From: Pelagibacterales bacterium MED-G42
Lineage (GTDB): Bacteria; Pseudomonadota; Alphaproteobacteria; Pelagibacterales; Pelagibacteraceae
Reading direction: 5' to 3'
Assembly (NCBI GenBank): GCA_002457485.1
Contig: NTJL01000001.1
Coordinates: 1-64,000 of the forward strand
Length of the DNA stretch: 64,000 bases
Of this stretch, positions 8,134 through 16,778 are shown one piece after another (position 1 is the stretch's first letter; each line of letters starts with the position of its first letter). The notes beneath the pieces are model-generated. The model was not told the DNA's origin and made no database searches. It saw nothing but the letters and a program-made list of their open reading frames with translations. The position numbers and the translations under genes were made by a program.

Positions 8134-8567
8134 TTTCCAGTTGAACCAAACCCACCATCTCCTCTAATCGTATCTGGAAGTACATCAGTTTCTTCCAAAT
8201 CCATTTTGTTTACTGGTGCTAAGATCATTTGAGCAATTCTGTCTTTATTATTTATTAAAAAATCAGTATTTCCATGATTATAAAGTATAACTTTAATCTC
8301 ACCTCTATAATCACTATCAATTGTACCAGGTGTATTTAAAACACTAATATTATTTTTTGCCGCTAAACCAGATCTTGGTCTTATTTGAATTTCAAATTCA
8401 GATGGAAAAGCAACAGAAATACCAGTTGGAATCAAGCTCGATGTATTAGGTTTTATATTTAAAGGTTTTTTAAGAAATGCCATTAAATCCATCCCTGAAG
8501 CACCTTTTGTTTTATAAATTGGAAGTTCTACTGATGAGTCTAATTTTTTTATAAGAACTTTCGTCAT
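8130..8567 (-). CDS. dut: dUTP diphosphatase
   Basis: Hydrolyses dUTP to dUMP and pyrophosphate, keeping uracil out of DNA and supplying dUMP for thymidylate. The 145-residue trimeric-type enzyme shows its five motifs: ASGMDLMA near the N-terminus, RPRSGLAAKN, a GTIDSDYRGEI motif with the catalytic Asp, DRIAQMI, and the C-terminal RGDGGFGSTG arm that closes over the substrate. The start overlaps the coaBC stop (TAATG). The coaBC-dut pair is common in bacteria. Confidence 0.96.
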   Translation of the reverse strand: MTKVLIKKLDSSVELPIYKTKGASGMDLMAFLKKPLNIKPNTSSLIPTGISVAFPSEFEIQIRPRSGLAAKNNISVLNTPGTIDSDYRGEIKVILYNHGNTDFLINNKDRIAQMILAPVNKMDLEETDVLPDTIRGDGGFGSTGK

Positions 8568-9772
8568 TAATTTAATTGATCAATTATTCTATCAACTATT
8601 TCATCAGATATTTCAGATTTTTTTTTATAAGTAAGTTTTTCTTTCTTCATATTTTTATCCTTATAATGAATAATAACTTCATTAAAATCTGAATTAAATC
8701 CTATTTCTTTGTTAGAAACATCATTTGAAATAATCCAATCACAATTTTTATTATTTAATTTTTTTTTAGCATTATTTTCAACATCATCAGTTTCTGCAGC
8801 AAAACCTATTACTAAATTTGGTCTCATATAATTATGGTTAGATACATAATTTAAAATATCTACAGTCTTTTCAAATTTTAAATTAATTACGTCTTTTTTT
8901 TCAATTTTTTTTTCATATTTTTTATTAATTTTGAAATCGGCTACTGCTGCTGAAAATATTGCTACATCTACACCCAAGTTTTGTTGAGTGGCAATTAACA
9001 TATCATCTGCAGTTTCAACTTTAATTAATTTTATATCTTCCCTAATTTTTAAATTTGTAGGTCCTGAGATCAATGTAGTGTCAAAACCCTTTTTAAATAA
9101 AGATTTAGCTATTTCATAACCTTGCTTTCCACTCGATTTATTTGTAATAAATCTAACAGGATCAATATGTTCATTTGTTGGACCTGCCGTCACTAATGCT
9201 TTAAATTTTTTGTTATTTTTTTGTTTAAAAAAATAATTATCAATTTCTTTGACTATTATTAATGGATCAGACATTTTACCTTCTCCATATTCACCACAAG
9301 CCATATCTCCAATTTCTGGCCCAATAATTCTGTAATCAATATTTTGCAATATATCTAAGTTTTTTTTTGTAGATGGATGTTCCCACATTCTTACATTCAT
9401 TGCTGGAGCTAAATAAACGTCTTTGTCTGATGCAAGTAATACAGTTGATGCTAAATCATCAGTTGTGCCTTGGGCTAATTTAGAAATTGTATTAGCAGTT
9501 CCAGGAGCTACCAATATTACATCAGCCCATCTAGAGAGTGCAATATGATCCATTTCAGTTTCATTTTCAACATTAAACAAATCGCTATAAACCTTGCCCT
9601 GCGAAAGAGAAGCAACAGAGAGGGGAGTAATAAATTCTTTAGCACTAGAAGTTAAAATAGTTTTAATTTCTGCTCCATTTTTTTTTAAAAATCTTATTAT
9701 TTCAAGGCTTTTGTATGCTGAAATTCCACCACATATTACAAGTAGGATTTTTTTATTTAAAAGATTTTTCAT
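8567..9772 (-). CDS. coaBC: Phosphopantothenoylcysteine decarboxylase/synthetase CoaBC
   Basis: Bifunctional coenzyme A enzyme, 401 residues. The N-terminal flavoprotein CoaC half (about 1-185) decarboxylates phosphopantothenoylcysteine and shows GGISAYK, the PAMNVRMW motif and the ACGEYGEGKM loop with the active-site Cys. The C-terminal CoaB half couples cysteine to phosphopantothenate with CTP and shows VTAGPTNEHIDPVRFITNKSSGKQG and SAAVADF. It lies between ubiB and dut in a minus-strand run of tightly packed genes. Confidence 0.96.
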   Translation of the reverse strand: MKNLLNKKILLVICGGISAYKSLEIIRFLKKNGAEIKTILTSSAKEFITPLSVASLSQGKVYSDLFNVENETEMDHIALSRWADVILVAPGTANTISKLAQGTTDDLASTVLLASDKDVYLAPAMNVRMWEHPSTKKNLDILQNIDYRIIGPEIGDMACGEYGEGKMSDPLIIVKEIDNYFFKQKNNKKFKALVTAGPTNEHIDPVRFITNKSSGKQGYEIAKSLFKKGFDTTLISGPTNLKIREDIKLIKVETADDMLIATQQNLGVDVAIFSAAVADFKINKKYEKKIEKKDVINLKFEKTVDILNYVSNHNYMRPNLVIGFAAETDDVENNAKKKLNNKNCDWIISNDVSNKEIGFNSDFNEVIIHYKDKNMKKEKLTYKKKSEISDEIVDRIIDQLN

Positions 9773-9780
9773 TAACAGGA

Positions 9781-11349
9781 TTAGAATACCAATAGTCCAA
9801 AAATTACAAGACTTAATAAACCAATAATAGATTGATTTCTAAAAGCAATCATTTCAGATTTTTTTGTATTTAATGCAGTATAAGAATTAGAATTTTGAGG
9901 AATTTGTCCGCTTGCTAAAAATGTTAGCGCTTGGTTAGCTTTATCCATTATTTCAGGAAACTCAGGCAATCTTTTAATAACCTCAGACGTATTTTTAATC
10001 GTTTCATTAAAATTATTAATAGGATCTTTTGTTTCTTTTAACCAACTTTCTAAGACAGGTTTAGAAGTTGTCCAAATATTTGTGTTTGGGTTTAATTTTC
10101 TTGCCACACCTTCTACAACAACCATAGTTTTTTGTAACATTAACAACTGTGGTTGAGTTTGCATATTAAATTTTTCTGTGACATCAAACAATTGTTTTAA
10201 CAATTTACCTCCAGAAATGTCCTTTACGGCTTGACCAAATATAGGTTCACCAATAGACCTTAAAGCTTGCGCTAAGTCATCTAAAGGTACGTTATTTGGA
10301 ACAAGTCCAGCCGCTAAGTGAACTTCTGCAACTTTTTTATAATCTCTTTGGATAAAACCAAACAAAATTTCAGCTAAAAATCTCTTACTCACTTTATCTA
10401 ACCTACCCATTATTCCAAAATCTATTGGCACTATTTGACCACTCTTATTGATAAAAATGTTTCCTTGATGCATGTCCGCATGAAAAAAACCATCTCGGAC
10501 AGCATGTCTTAAGAAATGTTGAATTACATCCTCAGCAATTTTATTAGTATCTAAGTTTCTATTCTTTAATTCGTTGGTCTCTCGAATTGAAACACCATCT
10601 ATCCAATCTAAAGTCATCACATTTTCACTCGTAAAATTCCAATAGATTTGAGGAACCATAAATCCTGCATCGTTCTTAGTATTCTCTGAATATTCATTAG
10701 CTGCCGCAGCTTCAAATCTTAAATCCATCTCAAGATTAGTAATTTCTTTTAACAAAAACACTACTTCTACTAGTTTTAATCTCTTAGTTTTTTTTAAAAA
10801 GGACTCAATAATGAAAGCAAATAACATCATTGCATCTATTTCTTCGTTAAAAATTTTTTTTATGTCTGGCCTCAAAATTTTAATAGCCACATCCTTAATT
10901 GTTCCGTTATCATTTATTTTAGCTTTATGAACTTGAGCAATTGAAGCAGCAGCAATAGGTTCGCTTAGGTCAATTATAGAATTATAAGTATCAATACCTA
11001 AATCATTTTTAATTATTTCTTTTGCTTTGCTGGTAGAAAAAGCTGGTAATCGATCTTGAAGATTTTCTAATTTTGATGACAGTTCTTCGCCTATAATATC
11101 TGGTCTTGTTGCCAGAAATTGTCCGAGTTTAATAAATGTTGTACCCATAGACTCCAATGAACTTGATAATCTTTCACCTTCATTTTTATCAATGTTATTA
11201 AGTTCTTTTTTTGATAATGAAAATGATAAAAGCTGAAATAATATTATTAATACTAGGGGAGGTTTTTTAAACTTTGAGGAAATGTTTAAAATATCTGATT
11301 TTGCAATTTTTCGAGCTAACTTAAATAAAGTAATAAATTTTTTTATCAT
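9781..11349 (-). CDS. ubiB: UbiB kinase-like ubiquinone biosynthesis protein
   Basis: ADCK/ABC1-family atypical kinase required for ubiquinone synthesis, membrane-associated. From the chosen ATG it has 522 residues. It carries the family KxGQ motif (FIKLGQFLATRPD), the alanine-rich loop AAASIAQVHKA in place of the glycine-rich loop, ADMHQGNIFI as catalytic loop and DFGIMG as metal-binding motif. A hydrophobic segment at the extreme C-terminus (SIIGLLSLVIFGLLVF) probably anchors it. An ATG four codons earlier (11361) is possible; the one at 11349 is preferred because it forms a TAATG overlap with the ubiE stop, the pattern seen at five other junctions here. Confidence 0.94.
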   Translation of the reverse strand: MIKKFITLFKLARKIAKSDILNISSKFKKPPLVLIILFQLLSFSLSKKELNNIDKNEGERLSSSLESMGTTFIKLGQFLATRPDIIGEELSSKLENLQDRLPAFSTSKAKEIIKNDLGIDTYNSIIDLSEPIAAASIAQVHKAKINDNGTIKDVAIKILRPDIKKIFNEEIDAMMLFAFIIESFLKKTKRLKLVEVVFLLKEITNLEMDLRFEAAAANEYSENTKNDAGFMVPQIYWNFTSENVMTLDWIDGVSIRETNELKNRNLDTNKIAEDVIQHFLRHAVRDGFFHADMHQGNIFINKSGQIVPIDFGIMGRLDKVSKRFLAEILFGFIQRDYKKVAEVHLAAGLVPNNVPLDDLAQALRSIGEPIFGQAVKDISGGKLLKQLFDVTEKFNMQTQPQLLMLQKTMVVVEGVARKLNPNTNIWTTSKPVLESWLKETKDPINNFNETIKNTSEVIKRLPEFPEIMDKANQALTFLASGQIPQNSNSYTALNTKKSEMIAFRNQSIIGLLSLVIFGLLVF

Positions 11350-12053
11350 TAAATTTTCCATCCACTATGAATCGAAACAACTCCACCAGTAAAGTTTCTA
11401 TACGAACATTTTTGAAAATTATTTTTTTCCATTAGGTCAATTAATTCTTCTTGATTAATAAATTCTTTAATACTTTTTACTAAATATTCATATGGCTCTT
11501 TTTCACCAACAACAAATTTCCCTATAATTGGAATTAATTTTGAATAATTTTTATAAATAAAATCTAGATTTGAGTTTTGAATTTTTGAAAATTCAAGACA
11601 AAAAAAACGGCCACCTGGTTTTAATATTCTATAAGCTTCAGACAAAGTTTTTTCTAAATCTTTTGTATTTCGTAGACCAAATCCAATAGTATAAAAATCA
11701 AATATATTATTTTCTAAAGGTAATTTTTCAGCTGATGAGTTTATCCATTTAATATTTTTATAATTTAACAATTTTTGTTTACCCTGATCAATCATTCCTT
11801 GGTTAGGGTCGACACAAACAATTTCTCCATTCTTATTAGTATTATCTAAAAAAAGCTTACCTATATCGCCTGTACCACAAGCAACATCTACTAATTTACT
11901 ATTTGTTGATGGATTCATCATATTAATTAAACTTTTTTTCCAAAATCTATGGACCCCAAGTGACATAAGGTCATTCATTATGTCATATTTATCGTACACT
12001 TGATTAAATACGTTCTGTACTAGCCCTTTTTTATTTTGGAGATATTGTTGCAT
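11349..12053 (-). CDS. ubiE: Demethylmenaquinone/2-polyprenyl-benzoquinol C-methyltransferase UbiE
   Basis: SAM-dependent C-methyltransferase of ubiquinone synthesis, 234 residues. The SAM site is seen as LVDVACGTGDIGKLFL, followed by the acidic CVDPNQGMI, and the UbiE signatures NDLMSLGVHRFWK near the N-terminus and FGLRNTKDLEKTLSEAYRILKPGGRF. First gene of the minus-strand run ubiE-ubiB-coaBC-dut-moeB-like. It is divergent from mutM with only 32 bases between starts, so both promoters share that interval. Confidence 0.95.
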   Translation of the reverse strand: MQQYLQNKKGLVQNVFNQVYDKYDIMNDLMSLGVHRFWKKSLINMMNPSTNSKLVDVACGTGDIGKLFLDNTNKNGEIVCVDPNQGMIDQGKQKLLNYKNIKWINSSAEKLPLENNIFDFYTIGFGLRNTKDLEKTLSEAYRILKPGGRFFCLEFSKIQNSNLDFIYKNYSKLIPIIGKFVVGEKEPYEYLVKSIKEFINQEELIDLMEKNNFQKCSYRNFTGGVVSIHSGWKI

Positions 12054-12085
12054 AAAAAAAATTTATATATTTAATATAGTGTGAA

Positions 12086-12949
12086 ATGCCAGAATTACCA
12101 GAAGTAGAAATTGTTAGACAGTCATTAAATAAAATAATCAAACAAAAAAAGGTTAAAAAGGTAATAATTCGAAATAGAAATTTAAGATTTAAAATTCCTT
12201 TAAATTTAATTGATTATTTAGAAAATAAAAAAATAATTAAAGTTGGAAGATTTTCTAAATATTTAATAATACATCTACCAAAAAGATCTTACTGTTTAAT
12301 TCATTTAGGCATGTCTGGAACCATACATGTGTTAAAAAACAAAACAAAAAAAAAAATGACTAATACTAGCTTTTATAGTCTACCTATTTTACCAAAAAAA
12401 CATAATCATGTAGAATTAATTTTTGATAATTTTAAGGTTGTCTATAATGACCCAAGGAGATTTGGTTTTTTTCAAATTATTAAAAATAGTTTAGAACTTA
12501 AAAAAAAAATTAACACCTATGGGCCAGAACCATTTGAGTCGAGTTTTAATTTAAATTATGTTCATAATTTTTTTTATGGTAAAAATAAAGATATAAAAAA
12601 TTTTTTATTAGATCAAAAATTTGTATCTGGGATAGGTAATATTTACGCCAGTGAAATTTTGTTTTTAAGTAAAATAAATCCCTTTAAAAAAGCAAAGTTA
12701 TTAAGTAAAAAAGAGTGTAAAAAAATTATAAAAAATTCTAAAAAAGTTCTTTTAAGAGCTATTTCTAGAGGGGGATCTAGTATTAGAGACTTCAAAGATT
12801 CTTCTGGACTAAAGGGAGGATTTCAAAATGAATTCAAAGTTTACCAACAAGCAGGTAGAATTTGTAAAAACACAGGCTGTTCTTGTCTGATTAAAAAAAA
12901 GATAATTTCTAATAGATCAACTTTTTTTTGCAAATTTTGTCAAAAATAA
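12086..12949 (+). CDS. mutM: Formamidopyrimidine-DNA glycosylase (Fpg/MutM)
   Basis: Base-excision repair glycosylase/AP lyase that removes 8-oxoguanine and formamidopyrimidines. The N-terminus PELPEVE gives the catalytic Pro2 and Glu3; GRFSKYLI holds the conserved lysine; QKFVSGIGNIYASEIL is the helix-two-turn-helix. The C-terminal zinc finger has C-x4-C (CKNTGC) and C-x2-C (CKFC), the spacing common in alphaproteobacteria. At 287 residues the length is normal. It contains A-runs of 10 and 11 bases. ubiE-mutM-rpsT-dnaA is an alphaproteobacterial order. Confidence 0.95.
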   Translation: MPELPEVEIVRQSLNKIIKQKKVKKVIIRNRNLRFKIPLNLIDYLENKKIIKVGRFSKYLIIHLPKRSYCLIHLGMSGTIHVLKNKTKKKMTNTSFYSLPILPKKHNHVELIFDNFKVVYNDPRRFGFFQIIKNSLELKKKINTYGPEPFESSFNLNYVHNFFYGKNKDIKNFLLDQKFVSGIGNIYASEILFLSKINPFKKAKLLSKKECKKIIKNSKKVLLRAISRGGSSIRDFKDSSGLKGGFQNEFKVYQQAGRICKNTGCSCLIKKKIISNRSTFFCKFCQK

Positions 12950-12999
12950 TTAATTATTTTATTGACCACCATAAGTTCCCAAGCTATACCCCTGCCAAT

Positions 13000-13260
13000 A
13001 TGGCAAATACAAAATCTGCAATTAAGAGAATTAGAAAAATAACTAGGCAAACTGCTGTTAATAAAGCAAGAAAAAGTAGATTTAAAAACGCTCTTAAGAA
13101 AATGAATCTACTTATAGAGGATAAAAAAAAAGATGAAGCACTGAAGTTTTTACCTAAATTAAATTCAGAACTAATGAAAATTTCTAAAACAGGTTTAATT
13201 AAGAGACAAAATGCTTCAAGAAACGTTTCAAGAATAACAAAGAAAATTTCTACAATTTAA
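13000..13260 (+). CDS. rpsT: 30S ribosomal protein S20
   Basis: An 86-residue, strongly basic helical protein that binds 16S rRNA. The start is the ATG beginning MANTKSAIKRIRKI, the standard S20 N-terminus; the same frame is open upstream to 12928 inside mutM, but that stretch is not S20-like. The three-helix pattern with KARKSRFKNALKKM and TGLIKRQNASRNVSRI is clear. It lies 50 bases after mutM. Confidence 0.96.
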   Translation: MANTKSAIKRIRKITRQTAVNKARKSRFKNALKKMNLLIEDKKKDEALKFLPKLNSELMKISKTGLIKRQNASRNVSRITKKISTI

Positions 13261-13548
13261 ACGCTAGATTAAATACAGCTGGACATTTTAGATTTAAAAT
13301 TTCACATCATATATTATCAATTATTTCTTTTTTACTATATTTAGATTTAGTAAATTATTGGTAAAATTTAGTACAATCTATGAATGATTCAATCTGAGTT
13401 TGATTCAATTAATAATTTTATTTTCTTAATAATTAAAAAATTAATTAAGTCATTTTGCATTAGAAACTACAATCATAGATTTTATTTTTTTTTATAATGT
13501 TGTTGCAAAATTTTATAAAAAGTCCTAACTGGGATTTTCTGCAAAATT
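13261..13548. other. Intergenic region upstream of dnaA
   Basis: 288 bases without a gene, the expected place for the dnaA promoter. I find no TTATCCACA-like DnaA box or ordered AT-rich repeats, so I do not call an origin. A 10-base direct repeat TTTAGATTTA occurs at 13287-13296 and 13340-13349. Two GATTC sites, which match the GANTC target of the alphaproteobacterial CcrM methylase, lie 16 bases apart (13386-13390 and 13402-13406). No convincing -35/-10 pair or hairpin terminator for rpsT was recognised. Confidence 0.5.
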
Positions 13549-14967
13549 ATGAACAAACCAAAAAATACTAAAGATTTAAACAATTTAAGCCCTAATAATT
13601 TTGATTGGGATTTGATTAAATCTGAAATGAAAAATAAATTAGGATTAGATGTATATGAAAGCTGGCTTAAAAAGATTTCTTTCATAGAAGAATTTAATAA
13701 TTATCTACTATTATCAGTTCCAACTAGATTTATTAGAGATTGGATAACATCAAGATACCTAGATCAAATTGTCCAAATAATAAAAGTTTATAAAAAAGAC
13801 ATCATTAGGATAGAATTCAAAATAATTGATCAAGATTTTGATCCAAAAGAAATTGATGAAGCTAAAAAATCTTTAGACAAAAGTGAAAATGTTTCTTTCA
13901 TAAAAGACTCTTACCTTCAATACAACAGGATCGATCCAAATAAAAGATTTGATAATTTTATAACTGGCTCAAGTAATAAACTTGCTTATGAAGCATCTTT
14001 AAAAGTTTCAGAAAATATATCTCATTATAATCCCCTTTATATTTATGGAGGTGTTGGCATGGGTAAAACCCATCTTTTAAATTCAATTGGGCTTGAATTA
14101 AAAAAAGACCATAAAGTAATGTTTATATCTGCAGAACGCTTTATGTATCAATTTGTTAAATCAATAAAATCAAATGATATGGTCAAATTTAAAGAATATT
14201 TTAGAAACACTGATATTTTATTAATTGATGATATTCAATTTATTAGTGGTAAGGAAGCAATGCAAGAGGAATTCTTTCATACTTTTAATGCTTTGTTAGA
14301 TAAAGGTTCACAAATAATAGTTTCGGCTGATAGAGCTCCAAATAAATTATTAAGAATTCAAGAAAGAATTAGATCTAGGTTTTCTGGTGGTTTAGTTGTT
14401 GATATTCAGAAACCAGATTATGAACTTAGAAAAAAAATTGTTGAAAAAAAAAATGATGAATTAAACAACTTATATTCTGATCAAATACAGGTATCTAAAG
14501 AAATACAGGATTTTATAAGTAATGAAATAACTGCAAGTGTAAGAGAACTGGTTGGAGCGATTAATAGAGTGGTCTCATTTTCAAGAATATATAACAAGGT
14601 GCCAAATCTATCTGAGACAAAAGTTGTTCTAAAAGATTTACTAAATTTTGGAGAAAACAAGGTAACTATAGATAAAATACAAACTATAGTTTGTAAATTT
14701 TTTAAAATTAGTAAAAATGAAATGTTATCATCTAGAAGATCACGATATCTTGTGAGGCCAAGACAAACAGCTATATATTTAACTAAAATTTTAACTTCTA
14801 AATCCTTACCTGAAATAGGACGAGAATTTTCTAACAGAGATCATACGACTATAATTCATTCTGTTAAAACAATTGAAAAACTAAAGGAAAAAAATTCTGA
14901 AATGACTGATAATATCAATTATTTAAAAAACCAAATTTTGTACAATAATAAAGATAATGAAATTTAA
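13549..14967 (+). CDS. dnaA: Chromosomal replication initiator DnaA
   Basis: AAA+ ATPase that binds oriC and opens the duplex. At 472 residues all four domains are seen: N-terminal domain I (about 15-95, with WLKKISFIEEFNNYLLLSVPTRFIRDWI), a short linker, the ATPase domain with Walker A GGVGMGKT (167-174) and Walker B ILLIDDIQ (223-230), and C-terminal DNA-binding domain IV with the DnaA signature SNRDHTTIIHSVKTIE. RIRSRFSGG contains the sensor/arginine region. dnaN begins 11 bases before its stop, so initiator and clamp are coupled. recF does not follow dnaN here, unlike the classical dnaA-dnaN-recF order. Confidence 0.98.
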   Translation: MNKPKNTKDLNNLSPNNFDWDLIKSEMKNKLGLDVYESWLKKISFIEEFNNYLLLSVPTRFIRDWITSRYLDQIVQIIKVYKKDIIRIEFKIIDQDFDPKEIDEAKKSLDKSENVSFIKDSYLQYNRIDPNKRFDNFITGSSNKLAYEASLKVSENISHYNPLYIYGGVGMGKTHLLNSIGLELKKDHKVMFISAERFMYQFVKSIKSNDMVKFKEYFRNTDILLIDDIQFISGKEAMQEEFFHTFNALLDKGSQIIVSADRAPNKLLRIQERIRSRFSGGLVVDIQKPDYELRKKIVEKKNDELNNLYSDQIQVSKEIQDFISNEITASVRELVGAINRVVSFSRIYNKVPNLSETKVVLKDLLNFGENKVTIDKIQTIVCKFFKISKNEMLSSRRSRYLVRPRQTAIYLTKILTSKSLPEIGREFSNRDHTTIIHSVKTIEKLKEKNSEMTDNINYLKNQILYNNKDNEI

Positions 14968-16069
14968 CGTTAATCAACAAGACATTCAATTAGCCTTAAA
15001 TTATTGTCAAGGAGTAATTGATAAAAGAAGTACGCTTCAAATATTGTCAAACATTTTATTAGACGCAAATGGATCTAATTTAACTATTACAGCTACAGAT
15101 TTAGATTTAATATTCATTCATCATTTGAATAATGTGGAGGTATTAGAAGAGGGCAAAACAACAACTACAGCATCAATAATGTATGACATTATTCGAAAAC
15201 TTTCTCCAGGTAAAAAAATCAATTTTTCTTTATCAGATATCAGTAAATTACAAGTTGAGTCTGAAAAATCTATTTTTAAATTAAATTGCTTAAGTTCATC
15301 AGAATTTCCACTAACAGATGAAAACTTTAATCAAAATCAATTTGTTATAAAATCTAAACAACTTTTAAAATTACTAAATAAATGTAAATTTTCAGTTTCT
15401 AATGATGAAACTAGGCATTATTTAAGTGGTATTTATCTCCACCAAACAGAAGTTGATGAAAAGAATTATTTAACAGCTGTAGCAACTGATAGTCATAGAA
15501 TGTCTATTTCTAAAATTAGACTAGAACAGAAAATTGAATTTGAACCTATCATACTACCCAAAAAAACTATTTTTCAATTATGTTCATTACTTGATAATTA
15601 TGATGGAAATGTAAAAATTTCTAATATCAGATCTAAAATAAAGTTTGAATTAGATAATAGTATATTAATTTCAAAACTTATAGATGGAAAATTTCCAAAC
15701 TATATACAGGTAATACCAAAAAATAATCAAAAAAAACTTGAGGTAGACTTAAAATTATTTCAAAATTCTGTTGATAGAGTTGCATCTGTGTCCCTAGATA
15801 AAAAAGATGGTGTAAAATTCAATTTATTAAAGGATCAATTAGATCTTTCAGTTAATAATACTAATAGTGGTGATGGCAAGGAAACTCTAAATGTTAAATT
15901 TGACCATGAGTTAGAAATTAGTTTTAATTCAAGATATCTAATTGATGTAGCATCACAATTAGACGGAGAAAGGATCGAAATTTTTTTTAATGACACGGGC
16001 TCACCAGCTTTAATTAAAGATCCAGGTGATTTTGATAGTATATATGTAGTGATGCCCATGAAAGGTTAG
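14957..16069 (+). CDS. dnaN: DNA polymerase III beta subunit (sliding clamp)
   Basis: Ring-forming processivity clamp; 370 residues, made of three repeated clamp folds. The N-terminus MKFNVNQQDIQLALNYCQGVIDKRSTLQILSNILLDA is typical, and the C-terminus ends in YVVMPMKG, matching the conserved P-M-R/K end that helps form the partner-binding pocket. It overlaps dnaA by 11 bases and ends convergently with plsC in a shared TTAG (16066-16069). Confidence 0.97.
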   Translation: MKFNVNQQDIQLALNYCQGVIDKRSTLQILSNILLDANGSNLTITATDLDLIFIHHLNNVEVLEEGKTTTTASIMYDIIRKLSPGKKINFSLSDISKLQVESEKSIFKLNCLSSSEFPLTDENFNQNQFVIKSKQLLKLLNKCKFSVSNDETRHYLSGIYLHQTEVDEKNYLTAVATDSHRMSISKIRLEQKIEFEPIILPKKTIFQLCSLLDNYDGNVKISNIRSKIKFELDNSILISKLIDGKFPNYIQVIPKNNQKKLEVDLKLFQNSVDRVASVSLDKKDGVKFNLLKDQLDLSVNNTNSGDGKETLNVKFDHELEISFNSRYLIDVASQLDGERIEIFFNDTGSPALIKDPGDFDSIYVVMPMKG

Positions 16070-16767
16070 TTCATTAAGTCTAACTCTGTATATATATTTT
16101 CTTCTAAAATTTTTATGAAATTTTCTTTTGATAACCCTGCTGGGATTGGTTTTAAAATAGAGATAGTTATAGTTTTATTTTGACTTTTCAAACCTTGTTT
16201 AGGCCAAACATATCCAGAATTAATTGCAATTGGCTGGCATATAATATTAAGGTTTTCGTATATTCTTGATGCACCTTTTTTAAAAGGTGGTCTTTCTTCT
16301 GGAAGAACTCTAGTTCCTTGTGGAAATATAATCAAAGGCCTTTTTGATTTATTAATTATTTGTGAGATTCCACTGAGAAAACCCATATTATCTTTTGTAA
16401 CTCTATTTCTTTTAATTGATATTGAGCCTATTTTTTTTAAATACCAACCGAATATGGGAATTAGTAACAACTCTTTTTTTAGAATAAATACAGGTGAACT
16501 AAATATTGTTTGTAAATAAAAAGTTTCAAACATTGACTGATGAGAAGCTGCTATAAAGAATTTTTTATCACTTATAATATTCTCCCTACCTTTAATTAAG
16601 ATTTTAACTGATAGTATAAGGTTTAAGCAGAAACCTGCCCATTTACCCATTAATTTCCCCCCGAACATCACAATTTGTTTAGGTAAGAACAACGAGGGTA
16701 AAAAAATCACTGATATAAAAATAATTCCAGAAAAAAATAATAATGAAAATAAAAAATTTCTTATCAT
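16066..16767 (-). CDS. plsC: 1-acyl-sn-glycerol-3-phosphate acyltransferase (PlsC-like)
   Basis: Acylates lysophosphatidic acid to phosphatidic acid at the inner membrane. The 233-residue protein has a hydrophobic N-terminal segment (about 5-30) and acyltransferase motif I as SHQSMFET, that is H-x4-E rather than the textbook H-x4-D. Motif III reads FPQGTR instead of FPEGTR, followed by PFKKGA. The open frame begins three codons earlier at a TTG (16776); the ATG at 16767 is preferred. It lies 11 bases after the lysA stop, so it is probably the end of an argH-lptM-lysA-plsC unit. Confidence 0.87.
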   Translation of the reverse strand: MIRNFLFSLLFFSGIIFISVIFLPSLFLPKQIVMFGGKLMGKWAGFCLNLILSVKILIKGRENIISDKKFFIAASHQSMFETFYLQTIFSSPVFILKKELLLIPIFGWYLKKIGSISIKRNRVTKDNMGFLSGISQIINKSKRPLIIFPQGTRVLPEERPPFKKGASRIYENLNIICQPIAINSGYVWPKQGLKSQNKTITISILKPIPAGLSKENFIKILEENIYTELDLMN

Positions 16768-16778
16768 TTGTATCAAAA

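Noticed and set aside
12928-12999. Longer S20 start inside mutM
   Set aside because: The first 24 residues do not resemble S20; the ATG at 13000 gives the standard N-terminus.
13261-13548. Chromosomal origin next to dnaA
   Set aside because: No DnaA box close to TTATCCACA (best has 6 of 9) and no ordered repeats; gene context alone is not enough.
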